This document shows positions 1 through 8,653 of a stretch of 64,000 bases of DNA, piece by piece. The stretch comes from CAVPWP01 sp050789285 (GTDB lineage Bacteria; Pseudomonadota; Alphaproteobacteria; Rhodobacterales; Rhodobacteraceae): assembly GCF_050789285.1 (NCBI RefSeq), contig NZ_JBOUVX010000003.1, positions 620,001 through 684,000 on the forward strand, written 5' to 3'. Position 1 is the first letter of the stretch; every line of letters starts with the position of its first letter. The notes under the pieces are model-generated. The model was given only the letters and a program-made list of their open reading frames with translations, was not told the DNA's origin and ran no database searches. The position numbers were made by a program, and so were the translations under genes.

Positions 1-1019
1 CCGGACAGGCGCACGCCAACCGCCACGGGATCACCGGCATCGTCGACCCGCTGGTCGACCACCATCACGCCCGGGCCTATGCCGCCCTGGCCGCCGAGGA
101 CGCGCTGACGCTGCGTGTTTCGGGCGCCGGGATCGTCCGGCCCGAGGACAGTGTCGAGACGGCACTGGAGCGGCTTCTTGGCTGGCGCGCGGCGCATTCC
201 GGGCCGCTTTTTCACGTGAACGCGGCCAAGTTCTTCCTCGACGGCGTGCTCGAGAACCGGACCGCCGCGCTGATCGCCCCCTACGCCGACGCGGCGGGCG
301 GCAACGCGCCCTTGATGTTCGCCCCCGATCAGATCGCGGCGCTGTTCACCGCGATCGACGCAGCGCGGTTCCAGATCCATGTCCATGTGATCGGCGACCT
401 TGCGGCGCGGGCGGCCCTCGACGGGCTCGAGGCAGCGCGGGCGGCAAACACGCCCTGGCCCGCGCTCGCCCAGCTTGCCCATCTTCAGCTGGTGGATCCG
501 GCCGATTTCGTCCGCATCGCGCGGCTTGGCGCGATGGCGAACATCCAGCCGCTCTGGGCGCGCCACGACACGGTCGTTCCCGACGAGTGGATCGACATGA
601 TCGGCCCCGACCGCCTGCCCTTCGCCTATGCCTTCCGCCGGATGATCGACGCGGGCGCGCCCTTCTGCCTGTCGTCGGACTTCCCGGTGTCCACGCTCAA
701 CCCGTTCGAGATCATCGAGACCGCCGTCACCCGCCAGCCGCGCCGGCGCGACGGCAACCGCCCGCCCTTCCTTCCGGCCGAACGCCTGAGCGTGGCCGAG
801 GCGGTGGCGGGCTACACCTGCCACGCGGCCCGGGCCTGCTGGCGCGGCGATACCACCGGCCGGCTTCTGCCCGGGCTTTCGGCCGACCTTGTGCTGCTGG
901 ACCGCGACATCTTCCGCTGTCCCGCGCACGAGATCGGCGATACCGAGGTGTTGCTGACGCTTTTCCGGGGACGGGCGGTCTGGCGACACGACAGCTTCGA
1001 CGGAGGGGACACCGAATGA
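1..1019 (+). CDS. amidohydrolase family protein (YtcJ-like), 5' end outside window
   Basis: The open frame runs in from the window edge (first full codon at base 3), so the N-terminus with the HxH metal motif is missing. The visible part has an HVIGD segment typical of the metal-binding strand in amidohydrolase-3/YtcJ proteins, SSDFPVST near the active-site aspartate, and the C-terminal composite-sandwich ending with a GLSADLVLLD motif. These cytosolic metal enzymes hydrolyse C-N bonds of cyclic or acylated amides; the substrate cannot be told. The stop overlaps the next start as ATGA, so it is co-translated with the methyltransferase. An internal ATG exists only at much later positions, and homology is continuous upstream of 216, so a start inside the window is unlikely. 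Confidence 0.85.
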   Translation, partial: GQAHANRHGITGIVDPLVDHHHARAYAALAAEDALTLRVSGAGIVRPEDSVETALERLLGWRAAHSGPLFHVNAAKFFLDGVLENRTAALIAPYADAAGGNAPLMFAPDQIAALFTAIDAARFQIHVHVIGDLAARAALDGLEAARAANTPWPALAQLAHLQLVDPADFVRIARLGAMANIQPLWARHDTVVPDEWIDMIGPDRLPFAYAFRRMIDAGAPFCLSSDFPVSTLNPFEIIETAVTRQPRRRDGNRPPFLPAERLSVAEAVAGYTCHAARACWRGDTTGRLLPGLSADLVLLDRDIFRCPAHEIGDTEVLLTLFRGRAVWRHDSFDGGDTE

Positions 1020-1795
1020 CCGATGCGGAACTTTATTCAGGATCGCTGATCCACCTGCTGGAGAAGATCTGGGGCGAAGGTTTCCTGTCGCCCGGCGGGC
1101 CCGACGAGGTCGCACGGCTGGTGGGCCAGCACGACTTTACCGGTCGCACCGTGCTTGACATCGGCTGCGGTGCGGGCGGGATCGACATCGCCCTGGCGCG
1201 CGCCCATGGCGCGGGCTACGTCACCGGGATCGACGTCGAGGACGGCGTGATCGCGCGGGCGCGCGAACTTGTTCGGGCCGCCGGGCTTGACGACCGGATC
1301 GGCCTTGTGAAGGTCGCCCCCGGCCCCCTGCCCTTCCCGCCCGGCACCTTCGAGATCGTCTTCTCGAAGGACTCGATCGTCCATATCCCCGACAAGCATG
1401 CCATGGCGGCCGAGGTCTTTCGCGTGCTGAAACCCGGCGGCTGGTTCGTGGCCTCGGACTGGCTGATCGGACATGATGGCGCGCCGTCGCCGCAGATGGC
1501 CGACTACATCACGTCCGAGGGCCTCGACTTCGGCATGGCAAGCCCGGCGCGGTATCGCGGCGCGCTCGAGGCCGCGGGCTTCACCGACATCCGCATCGAA
1601 AGCCGCAACGCCTGGTACCGCGAAGAGGCAAGGCGCGAGCTCGAGCGCATGAGGGGCCCCTGGCGCAAGGGCGCCGAGGCCGAGCTTGGCGCCGACTTCG
1701 TCGCCCACAACATCGAGATCTGGGAACGGATGGTGCCCGTCCTTGAAAGCGGCGAGCACTGCCCGACGCATCTGCACGCCCGCAAGCCCGCCTGA
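1016..1795 (+). CDS. class I SAM-dependent methyltransferase (phosphoethanolamine-methyltransferase-like)
   Basis: The product has 259 residues. Start at ATG 1016 is chosen for the ATGA overlap with the amidohydrolase stop, a GGAGGGG Shine-Dalgarno about 7 bases upstream, and because a longer frame from 587 would only re-read the preceding gene. Motif I (VLDIGCGAGG) sits near residue 48 and motif post-I (GIDVEDG) near 70; an FSKDSIVHIPDK stretch and VLKPGGW follow. The DSIVHI pattern resembles phosphoethanolamine/sarcosine N-methyltransferases more than ubiquinone enzymes. It probably methylates a small amine; coupling to an amidohydrolase and a PHP hydrolase suggests a degradative set, which is inference. 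Confidence 0.85.
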   Translation: MTDAELYSGSLIHLLEKIWGEGFLSPGGPDEVARLVGQHDFTGRTVLDIGCGAGGIDIALARAHGAGYVTGIDVEDGVIARARELVRAAGLDDRIGLVKVAPGPLPFPPGTFEIVFSKDSIVHIPDKHAMAAEVFRVLKPGGWFVASDWLIGHDGAPSPQMADYITSEGLDFGMASPARYRGALEAAGFTDIRIESRNAWYREEARRELERMRGPWRKGAEAELGADFVAHNIEIWERMVPVLESGEHCPTHLHARKPA

Positions 1796-1864
1796 CGTCA
1801 TCGCGGCGTCACGGCATGGCGGCAGGATCGCGCGGGGAACACGGCGAACACGGGGAACGACACG

Positions 1865-2788
1865 ATGAGCACCGCCTTCTTCACCACGCCGGGACGGTTC
1901 TTCCGGGGCAACCTGCACACGCATTCGACGCGCTCGGACGGCGTGCTGCCGCCGGACGAAGTCTGCCGCCGCTATCGCGCGGAAGGCTATGACTTCCTTG
2001 CACTCACCGACCATTTCGTGGGCCTCTACGGCTTCCCGATCACTGACACGACCGGCCTCCGCGACACGGGCTTCACCACGATCCTGGGCGCCGAAGTGCA
2101 TTCGGGCGCGATGGCGAACGGCGAGATCTGGCATCTGGTGGCCGTGGGCCTGCCGCCCGACTTCACGCCCGGCGACGTGCCGCATTTCGGGCCTGTCGAA
2201 GGGCAGGAAAGCGCGGCCGACCTGGCCCGGCGCTGCGTCGAGGCCGGGGCCTATGTCGCCATCGCGCATCCGCAGTGGTCGGGCCTGACGATGGAGGACG
2301 CGCGCCTGATCGAGGCCGCCCACGCAGTCGAGGTCTACAACCACGGTTGCGCGATCGGCTGCGACCGGCCGGACGGCTTCCACACGCTGGACCTTCTCTT
2401 GACCGAGGGGCGGCGGCTGAACCTGATCGCCACCGACGACGCGCATTTCTCGGAGCCCGATCACTTCGGCGGCTGGGTCATGGTGAAGTCCAGCGCGAAC
2501 GAACCTCAGGCGCTTCTCGACGCGCTGAAGGCCGGTCACTTCTATTCAAGCCAGGGCCCCGAGATCCGCGACATCCGCGTGCACGCGACCCACATCGAGG
2601 TCGACTGCTCGCCCGCCGCGGCGATCATCGTGCAGGGCCAGGGCTCGGCCGCGCGCGCGCTGCACGGGGCGTCGATGACCACGGGGCGGATGGAGCTTTC
2701 GCGCTTCGCCGCCTCGCCCTGGCTGAGGGTGACGGTGGTGGACCGGGCGGGTCGGCGGGCGTGGTCGAACCCTGTGTGGGTCAACTAG
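1865..2788 (+). CDS. PHP-domain metallohydrolase (CehA/McbA-like)
   Basis: The product has 307 residues. The four PHP motifs are present: GNLHTHSTRSDG near residue 17 (metal-binding HxH), ALTDHF near 45, IAHPQW near 135 and ATDDAHF near 191. PHP proteins bind two or three metals and hydrolyse phosphoesters or, in the CehA/McbA group, carbamate or sulfate-like esters. The C-terminal 80 residues look like the beta-sandwich found in CehA-type proteins. The gene lies 69 bases after the methyltransferase on the same strand and probably shares its transcript. The substrate is unknown. Confidence 0.85.
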   Translation: MSTAFFTTPGRFFRGNLHTHSTRSDGVLPPDEVCRRYRAEGYDFLALTDHFVGLYGFPITDTTGLRDTGFTTILGAEVHSGAMANGEIWHLVAVGLPPDFTPGDVPHFGPVEGQESAADLARRCVEAGAYVAIAHPQWSGLTMEDARLIEAAHAVEVYNHGCAIGCDRPDGFHTLDLLLTEGRRLNLIATDDAHFSEPDHFGGWVMVKSSANEPQALLDALKAGHFYSSQGPEIRDIRVHATHIEVDCSPAAAIIVQGQGSAARALHGASMTTGRMELSRFAASPWLRVTVVDRAGRRAWSNPVWVN

Positions 2789-2842
2789 CCGGGCGACGGC
2801 GCCCACACCGGGGAAGCCCGCCCCACCCGAGGCGGCGAACCT

Positions 2843-3370
2843 TCAATTCCCCAGTAGCGCGGCGCCGTCCGGGCCGTCGATCACGTGTTTCCACCGGCCG
2901 TCCCGTTGATTGCGGGCCAACTCGACAGTCATGCCGCGGGCCGTGTGCCTGCTTGCCGTCGTCGGCATCCACGCGTTCTGCACAAGCGCCGGATCCGCCG
3001 TTTCGAACACGACCCGGCCCTTGAACCCAATCGCGGCCCCGGAAGCGACGGACCCCTCCTGCAAGACCAAGCGGATCCGGTCGGTGCCTCTTGCCGTGCC
3101 CTTGTGGGTCGGGAAGAGGGCATCGTCTTCGTCAAGTTCCAGCAACCCGTCGATGCCTCCCCCCGAAAGCCTTTCCGAAACGAGTCCGGTCAGGTTCTTC
3201 GCGCTGTCGGCCGCCGCATCCTTTCCCCCTGTTGGTTCCGAAACGCCATAATGGAAGCGCCCGGCGGCCCAGACTTCAGGCGGCTCCCCCTTAAGGCCGG
3301 CGGCGCGGAAAGACCCGTTTGGTCCGCCTTGCGACCCACCCCCTACGCCGTCTCGGACGACTGCGCCCAA
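2843..3370 (-). pseudogene. possible 5'-truncated hypothetical gene
   Basis: The frame gives up to 175 residues with plausible protein composition in its last 140 (for example DGLLELDEDDALFPTHKG and GRVVFETADPALVQNAW). The only in-frame start at the 5' end is a TTG at 3370 inside the aldo/keto reductase 3' end, and I found no ATG or GTG with a ribosome site around the region where the credible protein sequence begins (about 3270). It may be the tail of a gene that lost its beginning. I recognise no family. It could also be a functional gene with a rare start, or a fortuitous frame. Confidence 0.35.
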
Positions 3371-4374
3371 AGGTCGATATTGCCGGCCTCGGAATGGGCG
3401 TCGATCTCGGCCAGTTCCTCGGCCGTGAAGTCGAGGTTCCCGATCGCCCCGACGCAGTCGGTGATCTGCGACGGCTTCGAGGCGCCGATGAGCGCGGTGG
3501 TGATGCCACCGTCGCGCAGGACCCAGGCGATCGCCATTTGCGCAAGCGTCTGGCCGCGCCGTTCGGCCACCGCGTTCAGCGCGCGCAGGTTGGCAAGCGC
3601 CCGGTCCGACAGCATCCCAGGGTCAAGCGACTTGCCCTGCGTGGCCCGGCTGCCTTCGGGGATGCCGCCCAGGTACTTTCCCGTCAGCATCCCCTGGGCA
3701 AGCGGCGTGAAGGCGATCGAGCCCACGCCAAGCTCGGCCAGCGTTTCCTTCAGCCCGTCGCGTTCGACCCAACGGTTGAGCATGTTGTAGGCCGGCTGAT
3801 GGATCAGGCAGGGCGTGCCGAGATCCTTCAGGATCGCCACCGCCTCGCGCGTGCGGGCCGAGTTGTAGGACGAGATGCCCGCGTAAAGCGCACGCCCCGA
3901 CCGCACGATGTGGTCAAGCGCGCCCATCGTCTCTTCCAGCGGGGTGTCGGGGTCGAAGCGGTGCGAATAGAAGATGTCGACGTAGTCGAGGCCCATACGC
4001 TTCAGCGACTGGTCGCAGGAGGCGATCAGGTACTTCCGGCTGCCCCATTCGCCATAGGGGCCGTCCCACATCAGGTATCCCGCCTTCGACGAAATGATCA
4101 GCTCGTCGCGATAGCCCCGGAAATCGGTGCGCAGGATCTCGCCGAAGGCCTCTTCGGCGCTGCCCGGGGGCGGGCCATAGTTGTTGGCCAGATCGAAATG
4201 CGTGATCCCGGCATCGAAGGCCGTGCGGCACAGCGCGCGCTTGGTGTCATGCGGCGTGTCGCCCCCGAAGTTGTGCCAAAGCCCAAGCGAGATCGCCGGC
4301 AGTTGAACCCCGGACCGCCCGCAACGGCGATAGATCATGCGGGAATAGCGGTCCTCGGCGGGAATGTAGGTCAT
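3343..4374 (-). CDS. gpr: aldo/keto reductase, YghZ/Gpr type (L-glyceraldehyde-3-phosphate reductase)
   Basis: The product has 343 residues, close to E. coli YghZ (346). Start ATG 4374 is preceded by AAGGAG. The N-terminus has the YghZ signature SLGLWHNFG, then DLANNYGPPPGSAEE with the catalytic Tyr, SKAGY (catalytic Lys) and FYSHR (His). Family members use NADPH to reduce L-glyceraldehyde-3-phosphate and methylglyoxal-type aldehydes in the cytosol. It is the last gene of the minus-strand catabolic run, 100 bases after the 2-hydroxyacid dehydrogenase, so the physiological substrate may instead be an aldehyde or keto-sugar of that pathway. Confidence 0.9.
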   Translation of the reverse strand: MTYIPAEDRYSRMIYRRCGRSGVQLPAISLGLWHNFGGDTPHDTKRALCRTAFDAGITHFDLANNYGPPPGSAEEAFGEILRTDFRGYRDELIISSKAGYLMWDGPYGEWGSRKYLIASCDQSLKRMGLDYVDIFYSHRFDPDTPLEETMGALDHIVRSGRALYAGISSYNSARTREAVAILKDLGTPCLIHQPAYNMLNRWVERDGLKETLAELGVGSIAFTPLAQGMLTGKYLGGIPEGSRATQGKSLDPGMLSDRALANLRALNAVAERRGQTLAQMAIAWVLRDGGITTALIGASKPSQITDCVGAIGNLDFTAEELAEIDAHSEAGNIDLWAQSSETA

Positions 4375-4474
4375 GACGCACTCCTTCTGGCGGATCGGCA
4401 GAACATCATGACCGCTGGCGATCCGCAATGCCCCGCGGGCATACCCCACCGGGACTGCCAACCGCGGGCGGCCG

Positions 4475-5497
4475 TCAGTTCGCCGAGACGGGCTTCGAGC
4501 GCATCCGGGCCACGGTTTCGCGCTCGGCGCGCTTGCAGCGCTGGGGCGGCAGGCCCCGGTCGAGAAGCTCCATGTCCTCGAGCACCATGTCGCCCATGCG
4601 CCTGAACGCAAGGTCGAGCGCACCCGCCCGATGGGCCGACCGCAGGAACCCCCGCAGCCCGCGCACCCGGTGATCCCGCGGCATGGGCTCCTCGGGGAAG
4701 ACATCGCTGGCCGCGCGAAGGTGGCCTGCCGCGACGGCGTCGATCAACGCGTCGAAATCGACCACATCGGCGCGGCTCAGAAGGATGAAGGCCGCGCCCG
4801 GCCGCATCGACGCGAACGCCGGCGCGCCCAGGAAGCGCTGGTTCTCGCTTGTCACGGCCGCCACGACGAAGACCACGTCGCTCTGGCGCAGCACCGTGTC
4901 GAGGTCCGCCGGTTCGGCCCCGGCCTCGGCGATGACCGAAGCGGGAAGCCAAGGGTCGAAGACCCGCAGCCGCGGCCGGAACCCCTGCAAGAGCCGATGC
5001 AGCGCGCGGCCAAGTTCGCCATAGCCGATCATGCCGACCTCGGCCCCGCTCAGAAGCCGTGCCGCGCGGTTGCCCTCAAGTCCCCAGACCTCGCGCCCCT
5101 CGCGGAAGGCAAGGTCGGCTTCGGTGACCTCGCGCAGGAGGTCCAGCGCAAGGGCCAGCCCGATCTCGGCCACCGGCAGGGCAAAGACCTGCGCGGTGGT
5201 GACGACATGGATGCCGCGTTCGAACAGCCGGGGATAGGGCATGTTGTCGAGAAGGTTCCCCTCGACGTTGAAGACGCAGCGCAGCGCCGTCATCCGCGCC
5301 AGCGCGTCCTCGGTGACCGGCGGCTGGCCCAGAAGATAGCGCGCCCGCGCCAATGCCGCGTCGGGCACGTCGGCAAGGGTCGCCGCCTCGTGCACCTCGT
5401 AGCGGCGGTGAAGCTTGGCCAGCGCCTCGGGCGAGAAGATCAGCTCGAGCGTCCGCGGCGCGGGCAGGCTGAGGACAAGGGGGCGGTCATCCGTCAT
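4475..5497 (-). CDS. D-isomer-specific 2-hydroxyacid dehydrogenase family protein
   Basis: The product has 340 residues. A TTG precedes the ATG at 5497; the ATG is preferred because it overlaps the TGA of the upstream gene (TGATG), which suggests translational coupling. The NAD-binding domain has VGMIGYGELGRALHRLL (GxGxxG-like), followed by a substrate domain with the family's conserved hydroxyacid-binding loop. The usual Arg-Glu-His triad is only partly clear: SRADVVD replaces the normal ARGxxVD loop and the terminal His is in RSAHRAG. It should oxidise or reduce a 2-hydroxy/2-keto acid in the cytosol, probably a sugar-acid intermediate given the neighbours. Confidence 0.8.
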   Translation of the reverse strand: MTDDRPLVLSLPAPRTLELIFSPEALAKLHRRYEVHEAATLADVPDAALARARYLLGQPPVTEDALARMTALRCVFNVEGNLLDNMPYPRLFERGIHVVTTAQVFALPVAEIGLALALDLLREVTEADLAFREGREVWGLEGNRAARLLSGAEVGMIGYGELGRALHRLLQGFRPRLRVFDPWLPASVIAEAGAEPADLDTVLRQSDVVFVVAAVTSENQRFLGAPAFASMRPGAAFILLSRADVVDFDALIDAVAAGHLRAASDVFPEEPMPRDHRVRGLRGFLRSAHRAGALDLAFRRMGDMVLEDMELLDRGLPPQRCKRAERETVARMRSKPVSAN

Positions 5498-6543
5498 CAA
5501 TCAAGGAAGCCGGCGCGGAACGGCGCGTGCCGGACCGTGCCGCCTTCGCCAGTGATCTCGACTGTGCCGCCCATCAGCGCCACGTCGGCCACCGGCTCTT
5601 CCGAGGGCCAGGCGACGGCGCCGATCACATGGCGCACCTCGACCACGGCGTCGCGGTCAAGCTCGACCGCGGCCGGTCCGGTCAGGTCGCGCTCGGGAAC
5701 AAGGCCCAGCATGTTGAAGGCGCCGCCTTCCTCGACACCGAGGCAGCCCAAGTGCCGCCCCGACCAGGGCGCATAGTCGCGCCCGCCGTTCGAATGCCAC
5801 AGCATCGTCATCGGCACCCGGTCGGGATGGCGCAGCGAAAGGTAGAGGTCCCCCTTGCCCAGCCGCGTGACGGCGGTCCAGCCCAGAGGATTGCCCCGCG
5901 CCTCGATGCCGACGACGAAATCCTCGTGCCGCGGGTTCCAGGGATAGCGCGTCAGGTCCGTGGTGCCCGTGAGGCTGGGAAAGCGTGCGGGGTCCGCGCT
6001 TGTCGCGGGATAGACCAGCGCGGACCGGCCCATGGCCGGATCGCTTTCCTGCGGGTTGGGCGGGGTCTGCCAGATCGCCTTCCGCGAGGTGCGGATCAGC
6101 GCCCCGTCGGGGACCGAGACGTTCGCGTGATTGGCAAACGGCACCCGCCCTTCGCCGCCGATGAAGACATGGCGCTGGTAGACGAAGGGGTGGCCGGGCT
6201 CGACCGACAGTTCCTTGACCAGCGTCGCGCCGTGCACGGTGCGCGCAAGCACCGCCTGAAGCCGCCCGTCGCCTTCGCCGATGACGTGCCAGGGCGTGTT
6301 CGCGGGCCAGCCGTGCAGGGGTGATCCCGCTTCGCTTCCGCCGAAGGGCGCGCAGAAGAAGTCGCCGCCCAGCGTGGCCATCAAGGGTGCCGCGTCGGGC
6401 GGCATCACCTCGTCTGTGCCGACCCAGGGCGCGCGGTGAAGGGGCGCCACCGCGCGCCCGTGATCTTCGACCGTGAAGCCGTCAAGCAGACCCGTCCGGG
6501 CATCGAAACCGACTGCAATTCCCTGCGCCGCGATCCCCGTCAT
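5497..6543 (-). CDS. aldose-epimerase/mutarotase-like beta-sandwich protein, function unknown
   Basis: The product has 348 residues from ATG 6543. It is rich in beta-strand and aromatic residues, with HVIGEGDG, KELSVEPGHPFVYQRHVF and ANHANVSVPDG arranged as in galactose-mutarotase-fold proteins, where conserved His residues handle a sugar anomer. I do not see a full set of mutarotase catalytic residues, so the assignment is to the fold only. Its stop overlaps the 2-hydroxyacid dehydrogenase start by one base. No signal peptide is present. Context points to a carbohydrate or sugar-acid catabolic step. No clear ribosome site precedes the ATG. Confidence 0.6.
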   Translation of the reverse strand: MTGIAAQGIAVGFDARTGLLDGFTVEDHGRAVAPLHRAPWVGTDEVMPPDAAPLMATLGGDFFCAPFGGSEAGSPLHGWPANTPWHVIGEGDGRLQAVLARTVHGATLVKELSVEPGHPFVYQRHVFIGGEGRVPFANHANVSVPDGALIRTSRKAIWQTPPNPQESDPAMGRSALVYPATSADPARFPSLTGTTDLTRYPWNPRHEDFVVGIEARGNPLGWTAVTRLGKGDLYLSLRHPDRVPMTMLWHSNGGRDYAPWSGRHLGCLGVEEGGAFNMLGLVPERDLTGPAAVELDRDAVVEVRHVIGAVAWPSEEPVADVALMGGTVEITGEGGTVRHAPFRAGFLD

Positions 6544-6774
6544 GGCCGGACGCGCCCGCGAAGGGTTGCGGTTGCGCGCCGATCGACCAAGGCCCTGCCG
6601 CCTGTTCCAGCCATGTCACCCCCCTGTTCAAGGCGCGTCTGTGGCGCCGGATTGCGCGCCATCATGCCAAGGAAGTTGGCGCCGATGAAGATGCCTTCGG
6701 CAGGCCCGGGAACACGATTGCGCGCCAGCGCGCTTCGGCGCAGCGCCTGGTGGCGGATCGCGGCCGCGGTCGGG

Positions 6775-7737
6775 TCAACTCGAGGCCGGCGCAAGCGCTG
6801 TGGCCAGCACCTCGGCCAGGACCGACACGGCGAGCGTGCCCGCGTCGCGGGCCGAAGGGATCAGACCCACGGGGCCCCGAAGCCGTGCCCGCGCGGTGGC
6901 GGGAACCCCCATCGCCTCGAGGCTCAGAAGCCGTGCCTCGGCCGCGCGGCGGCTGCCCTGTGCGCCGACGTAGAAGGCGGGCGTGTCGAGCGCGCCCTGA
7001 AGGATCGGCGGCTCCCAGTCGTGGTCGTGGAAGAACAGGACGATGGCCGTACGGTCGTCGACGGCAAGGTCCCCCGGGAAGGCCTGCGTCACAAGATGGC
7101 GTGTCGCGCCGCCCGCTGCGGCGGCCTCGGCCAGCGTCTCGGCGTCGGGCGACAGCAGCAGGTTGGGATAGCCCGCCGACTGGACCAGCGCGGCGAAGGT
7201 CGCGGCCTCGGGGCCCTTGCCGAACACGAGGAAGCGGATGTCGGGCAGGAAGCCGATGCGCAGGGTCCGGCCATCCTGCCCGGTCCAGGGGGCGTCGCCG
7301 GAAAGGCGCATCGCGCCTGTCGCCACGTCGATCTCGAGCATGCGGGGCCGGCGCGCTGCAAGGTCGTCGGCAAGCCCCTGCAGGACCTCGCGGTCGGGTG
7401 CGGGCAGCAGAAGGATGTCAAGCCCGCCGCCGCAGGGCAGCTCGATATCGGCGAAGGGCGAGCCCCGGCCATAGCGCAGGCTCACCGGCCGGCCGCCGTC
7501 CCGCGCGCGCATGGCGTGAAGGGCGATGTCGGCCTCGACGCAGCCCGACGACAGCGTACCCGCACGCTCGGTTTCGCTGAAGATCGTCATCATCGCCCCG
7601 ACCGGGCGGTAGGACGGGCCGTCGACCCCCGCGATCACCGCAAGGACGGCATCGCGCCCGGACGACAGAAGGGCGTCAATCGGATCGCGGGCGGGATTGC
7701 CAGTGGGGTTGATCAGGGTCATGGGCGCGCTCTGCAT
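6775..7737 (-). CDS. XdhC/CoxI family molybdoenzyme maturation factor
   Basis: The product has 320 residues from ATG 7737 (ATG 7722 is an alternative 5 codons in; neither has a strong ribosome site). The N-terminal XdhC domain has AVIAGVDGPSYRPVGAMM and SSGCVEADI, and the C-terminal Rossmann domain carries LVFGKGPEA and the family's GSRRAAEARL. XdhC inserts sulfurated molybdenum cofactor into xanthine-dehydrogenase-type enzymes. No molybdoenzyme gene lies in this window, so the partner is elsewhere or this is a divergent paralogue with another job. It lies 63 bases after the bicupin gene; 232 bases of no clear coding content separate it from the mutarotase-like gene. Confidence 0.8.
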   Translation of the reverse strand: MQSAPMTLINPTGNPARDPIDALLSSGRDAVLAVIAGVDGPSYRPVGAMMTIFSETERAGTLSSGCVEADIALHAMRARDGGRPVSLRYGRGSPFADIELPCGGGLDILLLPAPDREVLQGLADDLAARRPRMLEIDVATGAMRLSGDAPWTGQDGRTLRIGFLPDIRFLVFGKGPEAATFAALVQSAGYPNLLLSPDAETLAEAAAAGGATRHLVTQAFPGDLAVDDRTAIVLFFHDHDWEPPILQGALDTPAFYVGAQGSRRAAEARLLSLEAMGVPATARARLRGPVGLIPSARDAGTLAVSVLAEVLATALAPASS

Positions 7738-7800
7738 TCAAGCATGGGCGCGGACGGGACGTCCGGCAAGGGGCTTGCAGGAAACCTGTGCCCGGCGCCT

Positions 7801-8622
7801 TCAGATCCCCGCGTCCTGCCCGTGCACATGATAGCCGATTTCGCGCACCGGCGCCGCGCCGCGGCTGTCCTTGCCGGTGGGCAGCCAGGCGCAGACGTTG
7901 GCATCCTTCGCCCAGACCGTGCGGCACTGCCCGGGGATGAAGAATTCGACGAAGACGAAATCCTCGGTCGCGTCGGGGTTGGTGAAGAACCAGTGAAGCT
8001 CGTTTTCATAGTTGTACAGCAGGTCGCCCGCCGCCAGGGGGGCCTCGACCCCGTTCAGGACAGCCGTCCCCCGCCCCGAGATCACGAACTGGAAGTGTTC
8101 AGCCCCTTCGTGGTGATGCTCGGGCGCGGCGGCGCCGGGGGGATAGGTGATGATCTCGGCCTTGATCGCCCCGGTGCCGATCAGCCCTTCGGTCGCCACG
8201 TAGATGCGCTGTCGGCTGTCATGTTCGGATTGCAGGACCGGTTCGCGCGTCCAGTCGATCACCAAGACGCCTGGCTCGGCCGCGCCAAGCCCGGGGTCGA
8301 AGCGGTCGGCACGAGGCACGATGGTCCAGAGCAGGTCAAGCGCATGGTCGGCCGCGATCGTCACCTCGGTGCCCGGGCGTGCGAAGACCACCGAGGCGCG
8401 GTCGATCGCCTGTCCGTTCACGCGTCCCGACCCGCCAAGTACCTGGAACCACACAACCGCGTCGCGCGCGACGGGTTCCATGACCGCCTCGCCCGCCGGA
8501 AGGGTCACGCGCCGGACCTCGCAATGATCGCTTCGGGTCAGCGCCCGGTCGGCCAGCGTGATCATCGAGGGGCCTGTGTCGGCGGGTCGTGGAAGATCGG
8601 TCGATCTGACAAGAACGGGCAT
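7801..8622 (-). CDS. bicupin domain protein
   Basis: The product has 273 residues from ATG 8622, preceded by AAGGAG. It holds two cupin domains. The second has the better metal site: PEHHHEGAEHFQFV gives the first cupin motif (HxHx3-4E) near residue 167, and ENELHWF gives the second His near 209. The first domain (residues 30-110) lacks the His cluster. Bicupins of this layout include ureidoglycine aminohydrolase and several dioxygenases or isomerases; the linker motifs do not let me choose. It is sandwiched, with short gaps, between an amidohydrolase and an XdhC-like gene, a context compatible with purine, ureide or cyclic-amide breakdown. Confidence 0.75.
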   Translation of the reverse strand: MPVLVRSTDLPRPADTGPSMITLADRALTRSDHCEVRRVTLPAGEAVMEPVARDAVVWFQVLGGSGRVNGQAIDRASVVFARPGTEVTIAADHALDLLWTIVPRADRFDPGLGAAEPGVLVIDWTREPVLQSEHDSRQRIYVATEGLIGTGAIKAEIITYPPGAAAPEHHHEGAEHFQFVISGRGTAVLNGVEAPLAAGDLLYNYENELHWFFTNPDATEDFVFVEFFIPGQCRTVWAKDANVCAWLPTGKDSRGAAPVREIGYHVHGQDAGI

Positions 8623-8653
8623 TGCTCGGGTCTCCTTCTGTCCCCTGGCGGCC

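Noticed and set aside
6540..6794. 84-residue minus frame ending in an ATGA overlap with the mutarotase-like gene
   Set aside because: It fills the 232-base gap and has a tempting overlap, but it starts inside xdhC-like coding sequence, has no ribosome site and its composition (Arg/Ala/Pro-rich) looks like GC-rich noise. It may hide a small peptide, but I cannot support it.
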